Shown here: positions 53,690 to 61,996 of the stretch, piece by piece | Position numbering within the stretch: the stretch's first letter is position 1 | Layout of the letters: each line of letters opens with the position of its first letter | NCBI GenBank assembly: GCA_050260775.1 | Contig: JBLNCP010000059.1 | Location: forward strand, 19,368-83,367 | Direction of reading: 5' to 3' | Length of the DNA: 64,000 bases | Source of the DNA: CALABS01 sp050260775 | GTDB lineage: Bacteria > Pseudomonadota > Alphaproteobacteria > Rhodospirillales > Magnetospirillaceae | Program-made: the position numbers and the translations under genes | Notes under the pieces: model-generated | The model's database searches: none | Told to the model about the DNA's origin: nothing | Seen by the model: only the letters and a program-made list of their open reading frames with translations

Positions 53690-54247
53690 ATGCGCCACCT
53701 TGCCCTGCTCCCGCTCGCCGCCCTGCTGGCGGCGTGTGCCGCCGATCCCGGCGCGTCCCGCCCCAACGCTGCTTCCGCGGCCGACCCGGTTATCGAGGCC
53801 CCGGTGCGCAGCCGCGGCGAGGCCAACCGCGACGACGCCCTCAAGGCGCTGGTCACCCGCAAGCTGGCCGAGGCCGACAAGCTCGCCTACCGCGCCGTCA
53901 CCGTCGAGGTTTGGCAGGGCCGGGTGCTGTTGATGGGGGCGGTGATCAAGCCCGAGCACCGCCGCAATGCCGAGGCCATCGCCAAGTCGGCCGGCGGCAT
54001 CACCAAGGTCTACAACGACCTGCTGCTGGCCGAGGAGCGGGCCTTCGACCTGTTCTCGCCCGACCTCGGGCGCGAATACGACGTGCGCAAGGCGCTCGAG
54101 CTCGAGGGCAAGGCCGGCGCCACCGTGCGCGTGGTCAACGGCGTCGCCTACCTGCTGGGGGCGGCGTCGCCCGAGCAGGCGGCCCGCATGAAGGCCGATG
54201 CCGGCGAGGTCCAGGGCATCAAATGGGTGGTGAACCACCTCGAATAG
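53690..54247 (+). CDS. BON-domain lipoprotein
   Basis: 185 aa. Signal peptide with lipobox LLAAC (processed at Cys). Two BON domains are recognisable: DDALKALVTRKLAEADKLAYRAVTVEVWQGRVLLMGAV and KALELEGKAGATVRVVNGVAYLLGAASPEQAARMKADAGEVQGIKWVVNHL. BON modules bind phospholipid or membranes; E. coli DolP/OsmY are relatives. Outer-membrane anchoring is expected. ATG 53690 follows GAGGAGGCC, 5 bp after the previous stop, so it is cotranscribed. Confidence 0.88.
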   Translation: MRHLALLPLAALLAACAADPGASRPNAASAADPVIEAPVRSRGEANRDDALKALVTRKLAEADKLAYRAVTVEVWQGRVLLMGAVIKPEHRRNAEAIAKSAGGITKVYNDLLLAEERAFDLFSPDLGREYDVRKALELEGKAGATVRVVNGVAYLLGAASPEQAARMKADAGEVQGIKWVVNHLE

Positions 54248-54388
54248 CCCGTTTGACCACCTGAAGCGGCTCTTGCGCGACCTTCCTCAGTCTGCCGATC
54301 CGCTTTTTGCCTTCCGGTTCCGCCGCCGATTCGTATAGTTAGACCGCGCCGACCTTGGCGCGGGGTTTGCAGGAAGGACGGAACCGCT

Positions 54389-55378
54389 TTGGCCATGACC
54401 ATCGACGTGCGGGATGACGCGGCGTTTTCCGCCGACATCGCATCGGGCCGGCGGGTGCTCGAGAACGAGGCGCAGGCCCTGTCCTCCCTGGCCCAGTCGC
54501 TGGGCGCCGAGTTCGCCGCCGCCGTCGACGCGCTGGCGGCGGCCAGCGGCCGCGTGGTGGTGACCGGCATGGGCAAGAGCGGGCACGTGGCGCGCAAGAT
54601 CGCGGCCACCATGGCCTCGACCGGCCGCCCGGCCTTCTTCGTCCATCCCGCCGAGGCCAGCCACGGCGACCTCGGCATGGTCACGCCCGGCGACGCCGTC
54701 GTGGCGCTGTCCAATTCCGGCGAGACGCCGGAGCTGGCGGACATCCTGGCCTATACCCGCCGCTTCGCCATTCCCCTGATCGGCATCACCTCGCGGGCCG
54801 AGAGCGCGCTGGCGACGGCGGCCGACGTCGCCCTGGTGCTGCCGGCGATCCCGGAAGCCTGTCCCATGGGCCTCGCGCCGACGACCTCGACCACCATGAT
54901 GCTGGCGCTGGGTGACGCGCTGGCGGTGGCGCTGCTGGAGCGGCGCAACTTCACGGCGGCCGATTTCAAGCTGTACCACCCGGGCGGCAAGCTGGGCCGC
55001 TTCCTGCTCAAGGTGTCGGAACTGATGCACGGCGCCGATGCCATGCCGCTGGTCGGCCCCGAGGCGCGCATGGCCGACGTGCTGCTGGTCATCACCCAGA
55101 AGAGTTTGGGTTGCGCCGGTGTCGTCGGCGCCGACGGCCGCCTGGCGGGGATCATCACCGACGGCGACCTGCGCCGCCACATGCGGCCCGACCTCTTGGA
55201 CCTCACTGCCGGCGAAGTGATGACGGCCAACCCCAAGACGGTGCCGCCCAACCTGCTGGCGGCCGAGGCGCTGCGCTTGATGAACTCCATCACCATCACC
55301 AGCCTGTTCGTCGTCGACGACGGCCGTCCGGTGGGCGTGCTTCACGTTCACGACTGCCTGCGCGCCGGCGTGGCCTGA
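54389..55378 (+). CDS. kdsD: Arabinose-5-phosphate isomerase KdsD/KpsF
   Basis: Converts ribulose-5-phosphate to arabinose-5-phosphate, the first committed step to Kdo for lipopolysaccharide. 329 aa. SIS domain (about 45-185) with VVVTGMGKSGHVARKIAATMASTG and FVHPAEASHGDLGM; two CBS domains (about 220-325) with VGADGRLAGIITDGDLRRHM and LFVVDDGRPVGVLHVHDCLRAG. The TTG at 54389 is 6 nt from CGGAA; ATG at 54395 is an alternative. Likely first gene of the kdsD-lptC-lptA-lptB-rpoN unit. Confidence 0.95.
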   Translation: MAMTIDVRDDAAFSADIASGRRVLENEAQALSSLAQSLGAEFAAAVDALAAASGRVVVTGMGKSGHVARKIAATMASTGRPAFFVHPAEASHGDLGMVTPGDAVVALSNSGETPELADILAYTRRFAIPLIGITSRAESALATAADVALVLPAIPEACPMGLAPTTSTTMMLALGDALAVALLERRNFTAADFKLYHPGGKLGRFLLKVSELMHGADAMPLVGPEARMADVLLVITQKSLGCAGVVGADGRLAGIITDGDLRRHMRPDLLDLTAGEVMTANPKTVPPNLLAAEALRLMNSITITSLFVVDDGRPVGVLHVHDCLRAGVA

Positions 55379-55397
55379 CGCAACGGAGATGGTGGCG

Positions 55398-56093
55398 ATG
55401 GCCCTGACCGCGGTTCCCCGCCGCCCTTCCGAACGCCGGGCCCAACGCCGGGCCCAACGCCGGGCCCAACGCCGGGAACGTCACCCCCACGGGGCGGCGG
55501 CGCACTGGCGCTATACCCGTTTCGTCCATTTCATGAAGGTGTTCCTGCCCGCCGTCGCCGTGGTCCTGCTGGCGCTGGTGGTGGCCTGGCCCAAGATCTC
55601 GGCCGACCTGGAAGGCTTCCGGCTCACCTACGCCCAGATCAGCCCCGACGCGGTCAAGACGCTGTCCATGGTCAACGCCCGCTATTTCGGCGTCGACGAG
55701 AACAACAAGCCGTTCACCGTCACCTCGGACGTGGCCACCCAGCCCGATCCCCAGGTCGACATCATCGTCCTCGACAACCCGCGGGCCGACTTCGTGACCA
55801 AGAGCGGCTCGGGCGTCATCATCGACGCGCGCGAGGGCTATTACCACCAGAAGTCCCAGTTGCTGGACCTGATCGGCGCCGTCAGCATGTATCACGAGCT
55901 CGGCTATGAACTGCACACCGAGGAGGCCCAGGTCGACCTCGCCCATTCCAGCGCGCACGGCACCAAGCATGTGAGCGGGCAGGGGCCCACCGGCAAGCTC
56001 GACGGAGAGGGCTTCGACATCGTCGAGGGCGGCCGCCGGGTGGCGGTGACCGGCCGCTCGTCCATGACCCTCAAGGGAGCGACCGCGAAATGA
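55398..56093 (+). CDS. lptC: LPS export system protein LptC
   Basis: Bitopic inner-membrane protein that receives LPS from LptB2FG and passes it to LptA. 231 aa from ATG 55398 (GGAG 7 nt upstream; ATG 55389 is too close to that site). An Arg/Gln-rich cytoplasmic stretch (the 12-bp repeat, 55432-55476) precedes the membrane helix VFLPAVAVVLLALVVAWP, followed by the periplasmic beta-jellyroll (VNARYFGVDENNKPFTVTSD, GVIIDAREGYYHQKSQLLDLIGAVSMYHELGYELHTEEAQVDL). The stop overlaps lptA (ATGA). Confidence 0.9.
   Translation: MALTAVPRRPSERRAQRRAQRRAQRRERHPHGAAAHWRYTRFVHFMKVFLPAVAVVLLALVVAWPKISADLEGFRLTYAQISPDAVKTLSMVNARYFGVDENNKPFTVTSDVATQPDPQVDIIVLDNPRADFVTKSGSGVIIDAREGYYHQKSQLLDLIGAVSMYHELGYELHTEEAQVDLAHSSAHGTKHVSGQGPTGKLDGEGFDIVEGGRRVAVTGRSSMTLKGATAK
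55432..55476 (+). repeat. 12-bp tandem repeat inside lptC
   Basis: Unit AACGCCGGGCCC, 3.75 perfect copies, coding for RRAQ-type repeats in the cytoplasmic N-terminus (RRAQRRAQRRAQRRERH). The unit is a multiple of three, so copy-number changes keep frame. Confidence 0.85.
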
Positions 56094-56971
56094 GGCGGAT
56101 GAGCTTCCTGCTGATCGGCGTGTTGCTGCTGGCCGGGGCCGGCCCGGCGGCGGCCCAGGGCTTCAACATGAGCCGCAGCAAGTCCGAGCAGATCGAGGTG
56201 TATGCCGACAACGGCATCGAGTGGCTGAGCGACGCCACCCGCGTCATCGCCCGCGGCAACGCCAAGGCCAAGCGCGGCCGCGTCACCGTGACCGCCGACA
56301 GCCTGACCGCCTATTACCGCGAGGGGGCGGGCGGCAGCGAGATCTGGCGCCTGGACGCCGACGGCAACGTCACCATCTTCACCGATACGGAGACGGCGAC
56401 CGGGACCAAGGCGACCTACGATCTCGACAAGGCGATCTTCGTCCTGCGCGGCAACCCCGCCAAGCTGGTCACTCCCACCGACACCATCGTCGCCAACGAC
56501 ACCCTGGAATATTGGGAGAAGGAGCAGATGGCGGTCGGCCGCGGCGACGCCGTCGCGACCAACACCGAGAAGGCCCGCTCCATCAAGGCCGACGTGCTGA
56601 GCTCGCACTTGATGGACGACGGCAAGGGCGGCCAGTCGATGAAACGGGCGGATGCCTACGGCCATGTGCTCATCGTGACCGCGACCGAGCGGGTGACCGG
56701 CGAGCGGGCGGATTACAACGTCGAAACCGGTATCGCCACCGTCGCCGGTTCGGTTAAGATCGAGCGCGAGGGGAATGAACTCAACGGCGGCTACGCTCAC
56801 GTGAACCTGAACACCGGCATCAGCAAGCTCTTCGGCGCGGCGCCGGGGGCGAAGGAAGGCGACGGCCGGGTGCGGGGCGTGTTCACTCCCGACAAGAAGG
56901 ACACCGAGTCCCACAAGCTGCGCATGCGCGGTGCGGGCGCGGGGGATTCCAAGCCCGAAGGCGGGCAATAG
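56090..56971 (+). CDS. lptA: LPS transport periplasmic bridge protein LptA
   Basis: Periplasmic beta-jellyroll that forms the bridge carrying LPS to the outer membrane. 293 aa, longer than E. coli LptA (about 185). Signal peptide SFLLIGVLLLAGAGPAAAQ. OstA/LptA domain: QIEVYADNGIEWLSDATRVIARGNAKAKRGRVTVTADSLTAYY, TSKATYDL-type repeats, and TPTDTIVANDTLEYWEKEQMAVGRGDAV. The extra C-terminal region ends in a Gly/Lys-rich tail (AGAGDSKPEGG). Coupled to lptC (ATGA) and 7 bp before lptB. Confidence 0.93.
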   Translation: MRRMSFLLIGVLLLAGAGPAAAQGFNMSRSKSEQIEVYADNGIEWLSDATRVIARGNAKAKRGRVTVTADSLTAYYREGAGGSEIWRLDADGNVTIFTDTETATGTKATYDLDKAIFVLRGNPAKLVTPTDTIVANDTLEYWEKEQMAVGRGDAVATNTEKARSIKADVLSSHLMDDGKGGQSMKRADAYGHVLIVTATERVTGERADYNVETGIATVAGSVKIEREGNELNGGYAHVNLNTGISKLFGAAPGAKEGDGRVRGVFTPDKKDTESHKLRMRGAGAGDSKPEGGQ

Positions 56972-56978
56972 GCCAGGT

Positions 56979-57782
56979 ATGGATAGCAATCTCCCCCAGT
57001 CCGACGTCGGCGTGATCCCCGCCCACGGCTCCGAACAGGCCCAGGTCCCGGCGGTCGCGCCCTCGGGCCTGGTGGCGCGGGAGATCGGCAAGAACTTCAA
57101 GCGCCGTACCGTCCTCAAATCCGTCTCGATCAGCGTCCAGCGCGGCGAGGCGGTGGGATTGCTCGGGCCCAACGGCGCGGGCAAGACCACCTGCTTCTAC
57201 TGCATCACCGGCCTGATCAGCCCCGACGCCGGGATCATCGAGCTGGACGGCCACGACATCACCGCGCTGCCCATGTACCGCCGTGCCCGCTTAGGGATCG
57301 GTTATCTGCCGCAGGAGGCCTCGATCTTCCGCGGCCTGACGGTCGAGGGCAACATCATGTCGGTGCTCGAGGTGATCGAGCCCGACCTCGAGGCGCGCGA
57401 GGCCCAGCTGGAAACGCTGCTGACCGAATTCTCCATCGGCCACCTGCGCCGCGCCCCGGCGATGGCGCTGTCGGGCGGCGAGCGCCGCCGCTGCGAGATC
57501 GCCCGCGCGCTGGCCTCCAAGCCCCATTTCATCCTGCTGGACGAACCGCTGGCCGGCATCGACCCCATCGCGGTGTCCGACATCCGCGACCTGGTGGCGC
57601 ACCTCAAGCACCGCGGCATCGGCGTGCTCATCACCGACCACAACGTGCGCGAGACGCTCGACATCATCGACCGGGCCTACATCCTGCACGACGGTCGCGT
57701 GCTGATGGAAGGCTCGCCGGCCGAGATCGTCGCGCACGAGGGCGTGCGCCGCGTCTATCTCGGCGAGCGCTTCAGCCTCTGA
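56979..57782 (+). CDS. lptB: LPS export ABC transporter ATPase LptB
   Basis: Cytoplasmic ATPase powering LPS extraction with LptF/LptG. 267 aa, with an N-terminal extension of about 30 residues (NLPQSDVGVIPAHGSEQAQVPAVAPSGL). ABC motifs: Walker A GLLGPNGAGKTTCFYCI, Q loop IGYLPQEASIFRGLTV, signature LSGGERRRCEIARALAS, Walker B HFILLDEPLAGIDP and the switch His ITDHNVRETL. C-terminal VRRVYLGERFSL is a near-universal LptB ending. lptF/lptG are not in the window. It is followed 13 bp later by rpoN. Confidence 0.97.
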   Translation: MDSNLPQSDVGVIPAHGSEQAQVPAVAPSGLVAREIGKNFKRRTVLKSVSISVQRGEAVGLLGPNGAGKTTCFYCITGLISPDAGIIELDGHDITALPMYRRARLGIGYLPQEASIFRGLTVEGNIMSVLEVIEPDLEAREAQLETLLTEFSIGHLRRAPAMALSGGERRRCEIARALASKPHFILLDEPLAGIDPIAVSDIRDLVAHLKHRGIGVLITDHNVRETLDIIDRAYILHDGRVLMEGSPAEIVAHEGVRRVYLGERFSL

Positions 57783-57795
57783 CCGGACGCCGGCC

Positions 57796-59307
57796 ATGGC
57801 CCTCGCTCCCCGGTTGGACCTTCGCCAAACCCAATCCCTGGTGATGACGCCGCAGTTGCAGCAGGCGATCAAGCTGCTGCAATTGTCCAATCTGGAATTG
57901 ACGGCGTTCATCGACCAGGAACTCGAACGCAATCCGCTGCTGGAGCGCGAGGACGGCGACCGGCCCGAGGCGGCCGAGGCCCCCGAACACCAGCTCGACG
58001 TTCGCGGCGAGGCGGAGGCGCCGCTGCTCGACGCGGTGGCGGGGGGCAATGAGGCCGGCCTCGATGTGGACGTCGACAACCTCTACAACAACGACAGCCA
58101 CGGCGACGGCGTCGACGGCGAGGCCTTCGGCCAGTGGAGCCGCACCGGCGGCCGCGCCGACTTCGACGACGGCGAATCCAGCCTGGAACAGACGCTGGCC
58201 GACGGGGTGACGCTGCGCGAGCACCTGGTCGCCCAGCTCAACATGGACATCGCCGATCCCGGCGACCGCCTGGTCGGCCTGCACCTGATCGAGATGCTGG
58301 ACGAGTGCGGCTACCTGGTGGGGGACCTCGCCGACGTGGCCGACAAGCTCGGCTGCACCCTTGAGCGGGTCGAGGCGGTGCTGGCCCGCATGCAGCGGTT
58401 CGACCCCGGCGGCGTCTTCGCCCGCTCGCTCAAGGAATGCCTCGCGCTGCAGCTGGCCGAGAAGAACCGCCTCGATCCCGCCATGCAGGCGCTGCTCGAC
58501 AACCTGGAGATGCTGGCCAAGCGCGATCTCGCCGGGCTGATGCGGGTGTGCGGCATCGATTCCGAGGACCTGGCCGAGATGATCGGCGAGATCAAGGCGC
58601 TGGACCCCAAGCCGGCCCTGCGCTTCGACCACGCGGTGGCGCAGACCCTGGTGCCCGACGTGCTGATGCGGCGCGGCCAGGAGGGTGGCTGGCACGTGGA
58701 GCTCAACTCGGACACCCTGCCCCGGGTCCTCGTCAACACCCGCTACTACACGCACGTGGCGGCGACGGCCAAGACGCGCGAGGACAAGACCTATTTGTCG
58801 GAGCGCTTCCAGTCGGCCAACTGGCTGGTCAAGTCGCTGCACCAGCGCGCCACCACCATCCTCAAGGTGGCCTCGGAGATCGTGCGCCAGCAGGATGCCT
58901 TCTTCCGCCGCGGCGTCGCGCACCTGCGGCCGCTGGTCCTGCGCGACATCGCCACCGCCATCGGCATGCACGAGAGCACCGTCAGCCGGGTGACGTCCAA
59001 CAAGTACATCGCCACGCCGCGGGGCATCTACGAGCTCAAGTACTTCTTCACCCAGGCCATCGGCTCCGCCGACGGCGGCGACGCCCATTCCGCCGAATCG
59101 GTGCGTCACCGCATCAAGGCGCTGATCGACGCCGAGGGCAAGGAGGTGCTGTCGGACGATCGCCTGGTCGAGATCCTCAAGGCCGAAGGCATCGACATCG
59201 CGCGCCGCACGGTGGCAAAATATCGCGAGGGTATGAACATCCCATCGTCGGTCCAACGCCGACGCGAAAAGTCCTTGGGAAGTCTAGGGGCTCCGCCGCA
59301 CACTTGA
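57796..59307 (+). CDS. rpoN: RNA polymerase sigma-54 factor RpoN
   Basis: Alternative sigma factor using -24/-12 promoters and enhancer-binding activators. 503 aa. Region I Gln-rich (LRQTQSLVMTPQLQQAIKLLQLSNLELTAFIDQELERNPLLE); acidic region II with Asp/Gly stretches; core-binding region III (EQTLADGVTLREHLVAQLNMDI ... GVFARSLKECLALQL); DNA-binding segment (TTILKVASEIVRQQDAFF ... IGMHESTVSRVTSNKYIATPRG helix-turn-helix); and the RpoN box ARRTVAKYRE near the end. Its likely activator FlbD and two target promoters are in this window. Confidence 0.98.
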   Translation: MALAPRLDLRQTQSLVMTPQLQQAIKLLQLSNLELTAFIDQELERNPLLEREDGDRPEAAEAPEHQLDVRGEAEAPLLDAVAGGNEAGLDVDVDNLYNNDSHGDGVDGEAFGQWSRTGGRADFDDGESSLEQTLADGVTLREHLVAQLNMDIADPGDRLVGLHLIEMLDECGYLVGDLADVADKLGCTLERVEAVLARMQRFDPGGVFARSLKECLALQLAEKNRLDPAMQALLDNLEMLAKRDLAGLMRVCGIDSEDLAEMIGEIKALDPKPALRFDHAVAQTLVPDVLMRRGQEGGWHVELNSDTLPRVLVNTRYYTHVAATAKTREDKTYLSERFQSANWLVKSLHQRATTILKVASEIVRQQDAFFRRGVAHLRPLVLRDIATAIGMHESTVSRVTSNKYIATPRGIYELKYFFTQAIGSADGGDAHSAESVRHRIKALIDAEGKEVLSDDRLVEILKAEGIDIARRTVAKYREGMNIPSSVQRRREKSLGSLGAPPHT

Positions 59308-59479
59308 CTCGCGGCCAGTGCGGAACTATTTTCCGGCCCTCCCTTGGACCAGTCCAGCGGGGATGGGTAAGGTGGACCTGACACCAGACCGAGAAGGCGG
59401 AAGGCGATCCGCCCGACCAGGCCAGAGCGACGGGAAATCCCGGCTCGGCCCGTTTCCGCGAACAGAGGGCTAAGCTCAC

Positions 59480-59944
59480 ATGGACATCGCCGACCTCATC
59501 ACCCCGGCTGCCGTCATCCCCAACCTGCGCGCCACGTCGAAGAAGCAGGCGCTGCAGGATCTCGCCAAGCGGGCCGCCGAGCTGACCGGCCTGCACGAGC
59601 GCGCGATCTTCGACGTCCTGCTGGAGCGCGAGCGCCTCGGCACCACCGGCGTCGGCAACGGCATCGCCATCCCGCATGGAAAGCTGATCCAGCTCGACCG
59701 CCTCTACGGCGTGTTCGCCCGCCTCGAGCGTCCGATCGGCTTCGAATCCATCGACGAGCAGCCGGTCGACCTGATCTTCCTGCTGCTGGCCCCCGAATCC
59801 GCGGGCGCCGACCACCTGAAGGCCCTGGCGCGCGTCTCCCGGCTGCTCCGGGACAAGGGCGTGTGCGAGAAGCTGCGCGGCACCGACAACGCCGACGGCC
59901 TCTACGCCCTGCTGACCGAATCGCCCGCCAGCCGGGCGGCGTGA
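59480..59944 (+). CDS. ptsN: Nitrogen-related phosphotransferase EIIA-Ntr (PtsN)
   Basis: 154-aa EIIA-type phosphocarrier of the PTS-Ntr pathway; phosphorylated on His and linking metabolism to K+ and nitrogen regulation. The active site is GNGIAIPHGKL with His66. FDVLLERERLGTTGVGNGIA and ESAGADHLKALARVSRLLRD are family markers. The upstream 172-bp gap after rpoN lacks the hibernation-factor gene that often lies there. The ATG follows AGAGGGCTAAGCTCAC. Confidence 0.95.
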   Translation: MDIADLITPAAVIPNLRATSKKQALQDLAKRAAELTGLHERAIFDVLLERERLGTTGVGNGIAIPHGKLIQLDRLYGVFARLERPIGFESIDEQPVDLIFLLLAPESAGADHLKALARVSRLLRDKGVCEKLRGTDNADGLYALLTESPASRAA

Positions 59945-60009
59945 GCGATCGCTCTCCCTGGGGTCTTCGCCCCCTGGTCCGCCCCGGCGAAAAGAGCTAG
60001 AAAGGGCGC

Positions 60010-60681
60010 ATGCGCACCCTCTATCACCATCCCCTGTGCCCCTTCTCGCGCCTCGTGCGCGTGGTCCTGGCCGAAAAGAAACTGGAATTCGAGGCCCACG
60101 CCGAACGCTATTGGGAGCGCCGGCCCGAGTTCGTCGCCCTCAACCCGGCCGGTGACGTTCCCGTGCTGGTCGACGAGGGCGGCACCGCGCTCAGCGACGC
60201 CGTCGCTATCGCCGAATACCTCGACGAGACCCACCGCGAGCCGCCGCTGCTGCCCGCCGACCCGGCCGGCCGCGCCGAGGTCCGCCGTCTGGTGGGATGG
60301 TTCGGTGGCAAGTTCAATCGCGAAGTCTCGGCGCTCTTGGTCGGCGAGAAGGTCATCAAGCGGCTGACCTCGCAGCATGGCGAGCCTGATTCGCGCGCCA
60401 TCCGCGCCGGCTACGGCGCCATCCACCAGCATCTCGACTACATCGGCTGGCTGACCGAGCGCCGTACCTGGCTGGCCGGCTCGTCCTACTCGCTGGCGGA
60501 CATCGCCGCCGCCGCGCAGATTTCCTGCGTCGACTACATCGGCGACGTGCCGTGGGAGAACCATCCGGCGGCCAAGGACTGGTATGCGCGGGTGAAGTCG
60601 CGTCCGGCCTTCCGCGCCCTGCTGGCCGACCACCTTCCCGGCGTGCCGCCGCCCAAGCACTACGCCGACCTGGATTTCTGA
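60010..60681 (+). CDS. Glutathione S-transferase fold protein, FzlA-like
   Basis: 223 aa, N-terminal thioredoxin-like and C-terminal helical GST domains (HPLCPFSRLVRVVLAEKKLEFEAH; LSDAVAIAEYLDETH). The Cys-Pro-Phe-Ser stretch sits where GSTs have the catalytic Cys/Ser. The C-terminus PPPKHYADLDF resembles the conserved tail of alphaproteobacterial FzlA, a GST-fold protein that binds FtsZ and is required for constriction in Caulobacter. The FzlA assignment rests on that tail and length and is tentative; an ordinary GST is the alternative. AAAGGG upstream is a weak ribosome-binding site. Confidence 0.75.
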   Translation: MRTLYHHPLCPFSRLVRVVLAEKKLEFEAHAERYWERRPEFVALNPAGDVPVLVDEGGTALSDAVAIAEYLDETHREPPLLPADPAGRAEVRRLVGWFGGKFNREVSALLVGEKVIKRLTSQHGEPDSRAIRAGYGAIHQHLDYIGWLTERRTWLAGSSYSLADIAAAAQISCVDYIGDVPWENHPAAKDWYARVKSRPAFRALLADHLPGVPPPKHYADLDF

Positions 60682-60711
60682 TCCCGCTCTCCGGCCCCTG
60701 CGCCCCCTGTT

Positions 60712-60800
60712 ATCCTGACGAGCACCAGCGACGAACGATCTGGTCGGACGGGGGCCGGTACTGGCGGGCCGGGAACGAGATCCTTCGCTGCGCTCAGGAT
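60712..60800. repeat. ~89-bp palindromic interspersed element, copy 2
   Basis: Begins ATCCTGA (60712-60718) and ends TCAGGAT (60794-60800). Related to 32558-32651 (88-bp core at 32561-32648): shared ends ATCCYGACGA and TCCYTCGCT, with a diverged middle. It lies in the gap between the FzlA-like and deacetylase genes. Confidence 0.7.
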
Positions 60801-60891
60801 GCCATTGGGTTATCTCGCAGCGTGCCGGTAGGCGCCTCTTCATCCATTTCATGCTAGGGTCACCGGTCCCTCGTGATCGGCCGACCCATCC

Positions 60892-61563
60892 ATGCGCGCG
60901 CTGCTCGTCCTGCTTTTCGCCTTCTCGCTGGCCACTCCCGCCGCCGCCCAGGTGGTGACCCGTTTGCCCACCACCGACAAGGTGGTGGCGCTCACCTTCG
61001 ATGCCTGCGAGGGGCGGGGCAAGCCGGCCTGGTTCGACCATTCGATCCTGGACTTCCTCGAGGCGGAAAAGCTGCCCTTCACCGTCTTCGTCACCGGCCT
61101 GTTCGCCGAGCGCAACCGCGACGACCTCAAGCGTCTGTCCGCCTCGCCGCTGGTCGAGGTCGAGAACCACTCCTTCGACCATCCTCAGCACATGGAGCGC
61201 CTGGATGCGGCCGGCATCGAGGCGGAGATTGCCGGAACCGACCGCATCGTCGAGGGCATCGTCGGCCGGCGTCCGGCATTCTTCCGCTTTCCGGCCGGCA
61301 ATTACGACCCCGCCACCCTGGCCCGCGTCGAGGCGTCCGGCCACAAGGTGGTGCATTGGAGCTGGGAATCGGGCGACCCCGCCAAGGGGCTGGAGCCGGC
61401 CCGCCTCAAATCCTGGGTGCTGTCGAAGACGCGCCCGGGCGACATCCTGATCTTCCACGTCAACGGCCGGGCGCCGGCCACCGGCAAGGTCCTGCCCGAG
61501 GTGGTCAGCGAGCTCAGGCGCAAGGGCTACCGCTTCGTCCGTCTCGACGAGATGCTGCAATGA
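60892..61563 (+). CDS. Exported polysaccharide deacetylase (NodB-type)
   Basis: 223 aa. Signal peptide (RALLVLLFAFSLATPAAAQ). NodB/CE4 motifs: VVALTFDACEGRG (first Asp, D37, present; second Asp is Ala), ENHSFDHPQHM (metal HxxxH-like), RFPAGNYDPATL and IFHVNGRAPATGKVLPEVV. The TFDAC form is seen in a recognised subgroup rather than as decay. It would deacetylate a cell-wall or surface polysaccharide in the periplasm. The stop overlaps the next gene (ATGA). Confidence 0.87.
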   Translation: MRALLVLLFAFSLATPAAAQVVTRLPTTDKVVALTFDACEGRGKPAWFDHSILDFLEAEKLPFTVFVTGLFAERNRDDLKRLSASPLVEVENHSFDHPQHMERLDAAGIEAEIAGTDRIVEGIVGRRPAFFRFPAGNYDPATLARVEASGHKVVHWSWESGDPAKGLEPARLKSWVLSKTRPGDILIFHVNGRAPATGKVLPEVVSELRRKGYRFVRLDEMLQ

Positions 61564-61991
61564 TCCGCCCCCTGGCCGCCGAGGAAATTCCCGCCATCGC
61601 CACCGCCCTGGCCGGGATGGAGCCGTGGCGCACGCTGGGCTTCGGCGCCGGCGGGCTGGCCGCCTATCTCGGGCGCGCCGACGGCGGCTTGCGCGTGGTC
61701 CTGGATCGCGGCGGCGTGGCCGGTGTCATGGTGCTGCGCCAACCCTGGCTGCGTGGGCCGTCCATCGAGTTGCTGGCGGTTTTGCCCGCGGCCCAAGGCG
61801 GCGGCGTCGGACGGGCGCTGGTCGATTGGGCGGCCGGGCAGGGGGGCGCCAATTTGTGGGCCTGCGTCTCGTCCTTCAACGCATCGGCGCGCGCCTTCTA
61901 CGCCCGCCTGGGCTTCGTCGAGGTGGCGCCGCTGCCCGACCTGGTGGCGAATGGCTTCGATGAGATCCTGCTGCGCAAGCGGCTGCGCTGA
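61560..61991 (+). CDS. GNAT-family N-acetyltransferase
   Basis: 143 aa, coupled to the deacetylase (ATGA 61560-61563). GNAT core: beginning IRPLAAEEIPAIATAL, acetyl-CoA binding VLPAAQGGGVGRALVDWAAGQG, and C-terminal VSSFNASARAFYARLGFVEVAPLPDLV. The substrate is unknown; pairing with a deacetylase suggests a related cell-surface or small-molecule acetylation, an inference from coupling only. It is convergent with the LysE gene, 5 bp between stops. Confidence 0.86.
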   Translation: MIRPLAAEEIPAIATALAGMEPWRTLGFGAGGLAAYLGRADGGLRVVLDRGGVAGVMVLRQPWLRGPSIELLAVLPAAQGGGVGRALVDWAAGQGGANLWACVSSFNASARAFYARLGFVEVAPLPDLVANGFDEILLRKRLR

Positions 61992-61996
61992 TCTCC

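Noticed and set aside
55432..55476. lptC 12-bp repeats as a CRISPR array
   Set aside because: Units are adjacent and too short, with no spacers, and they are in frame inside a gene.
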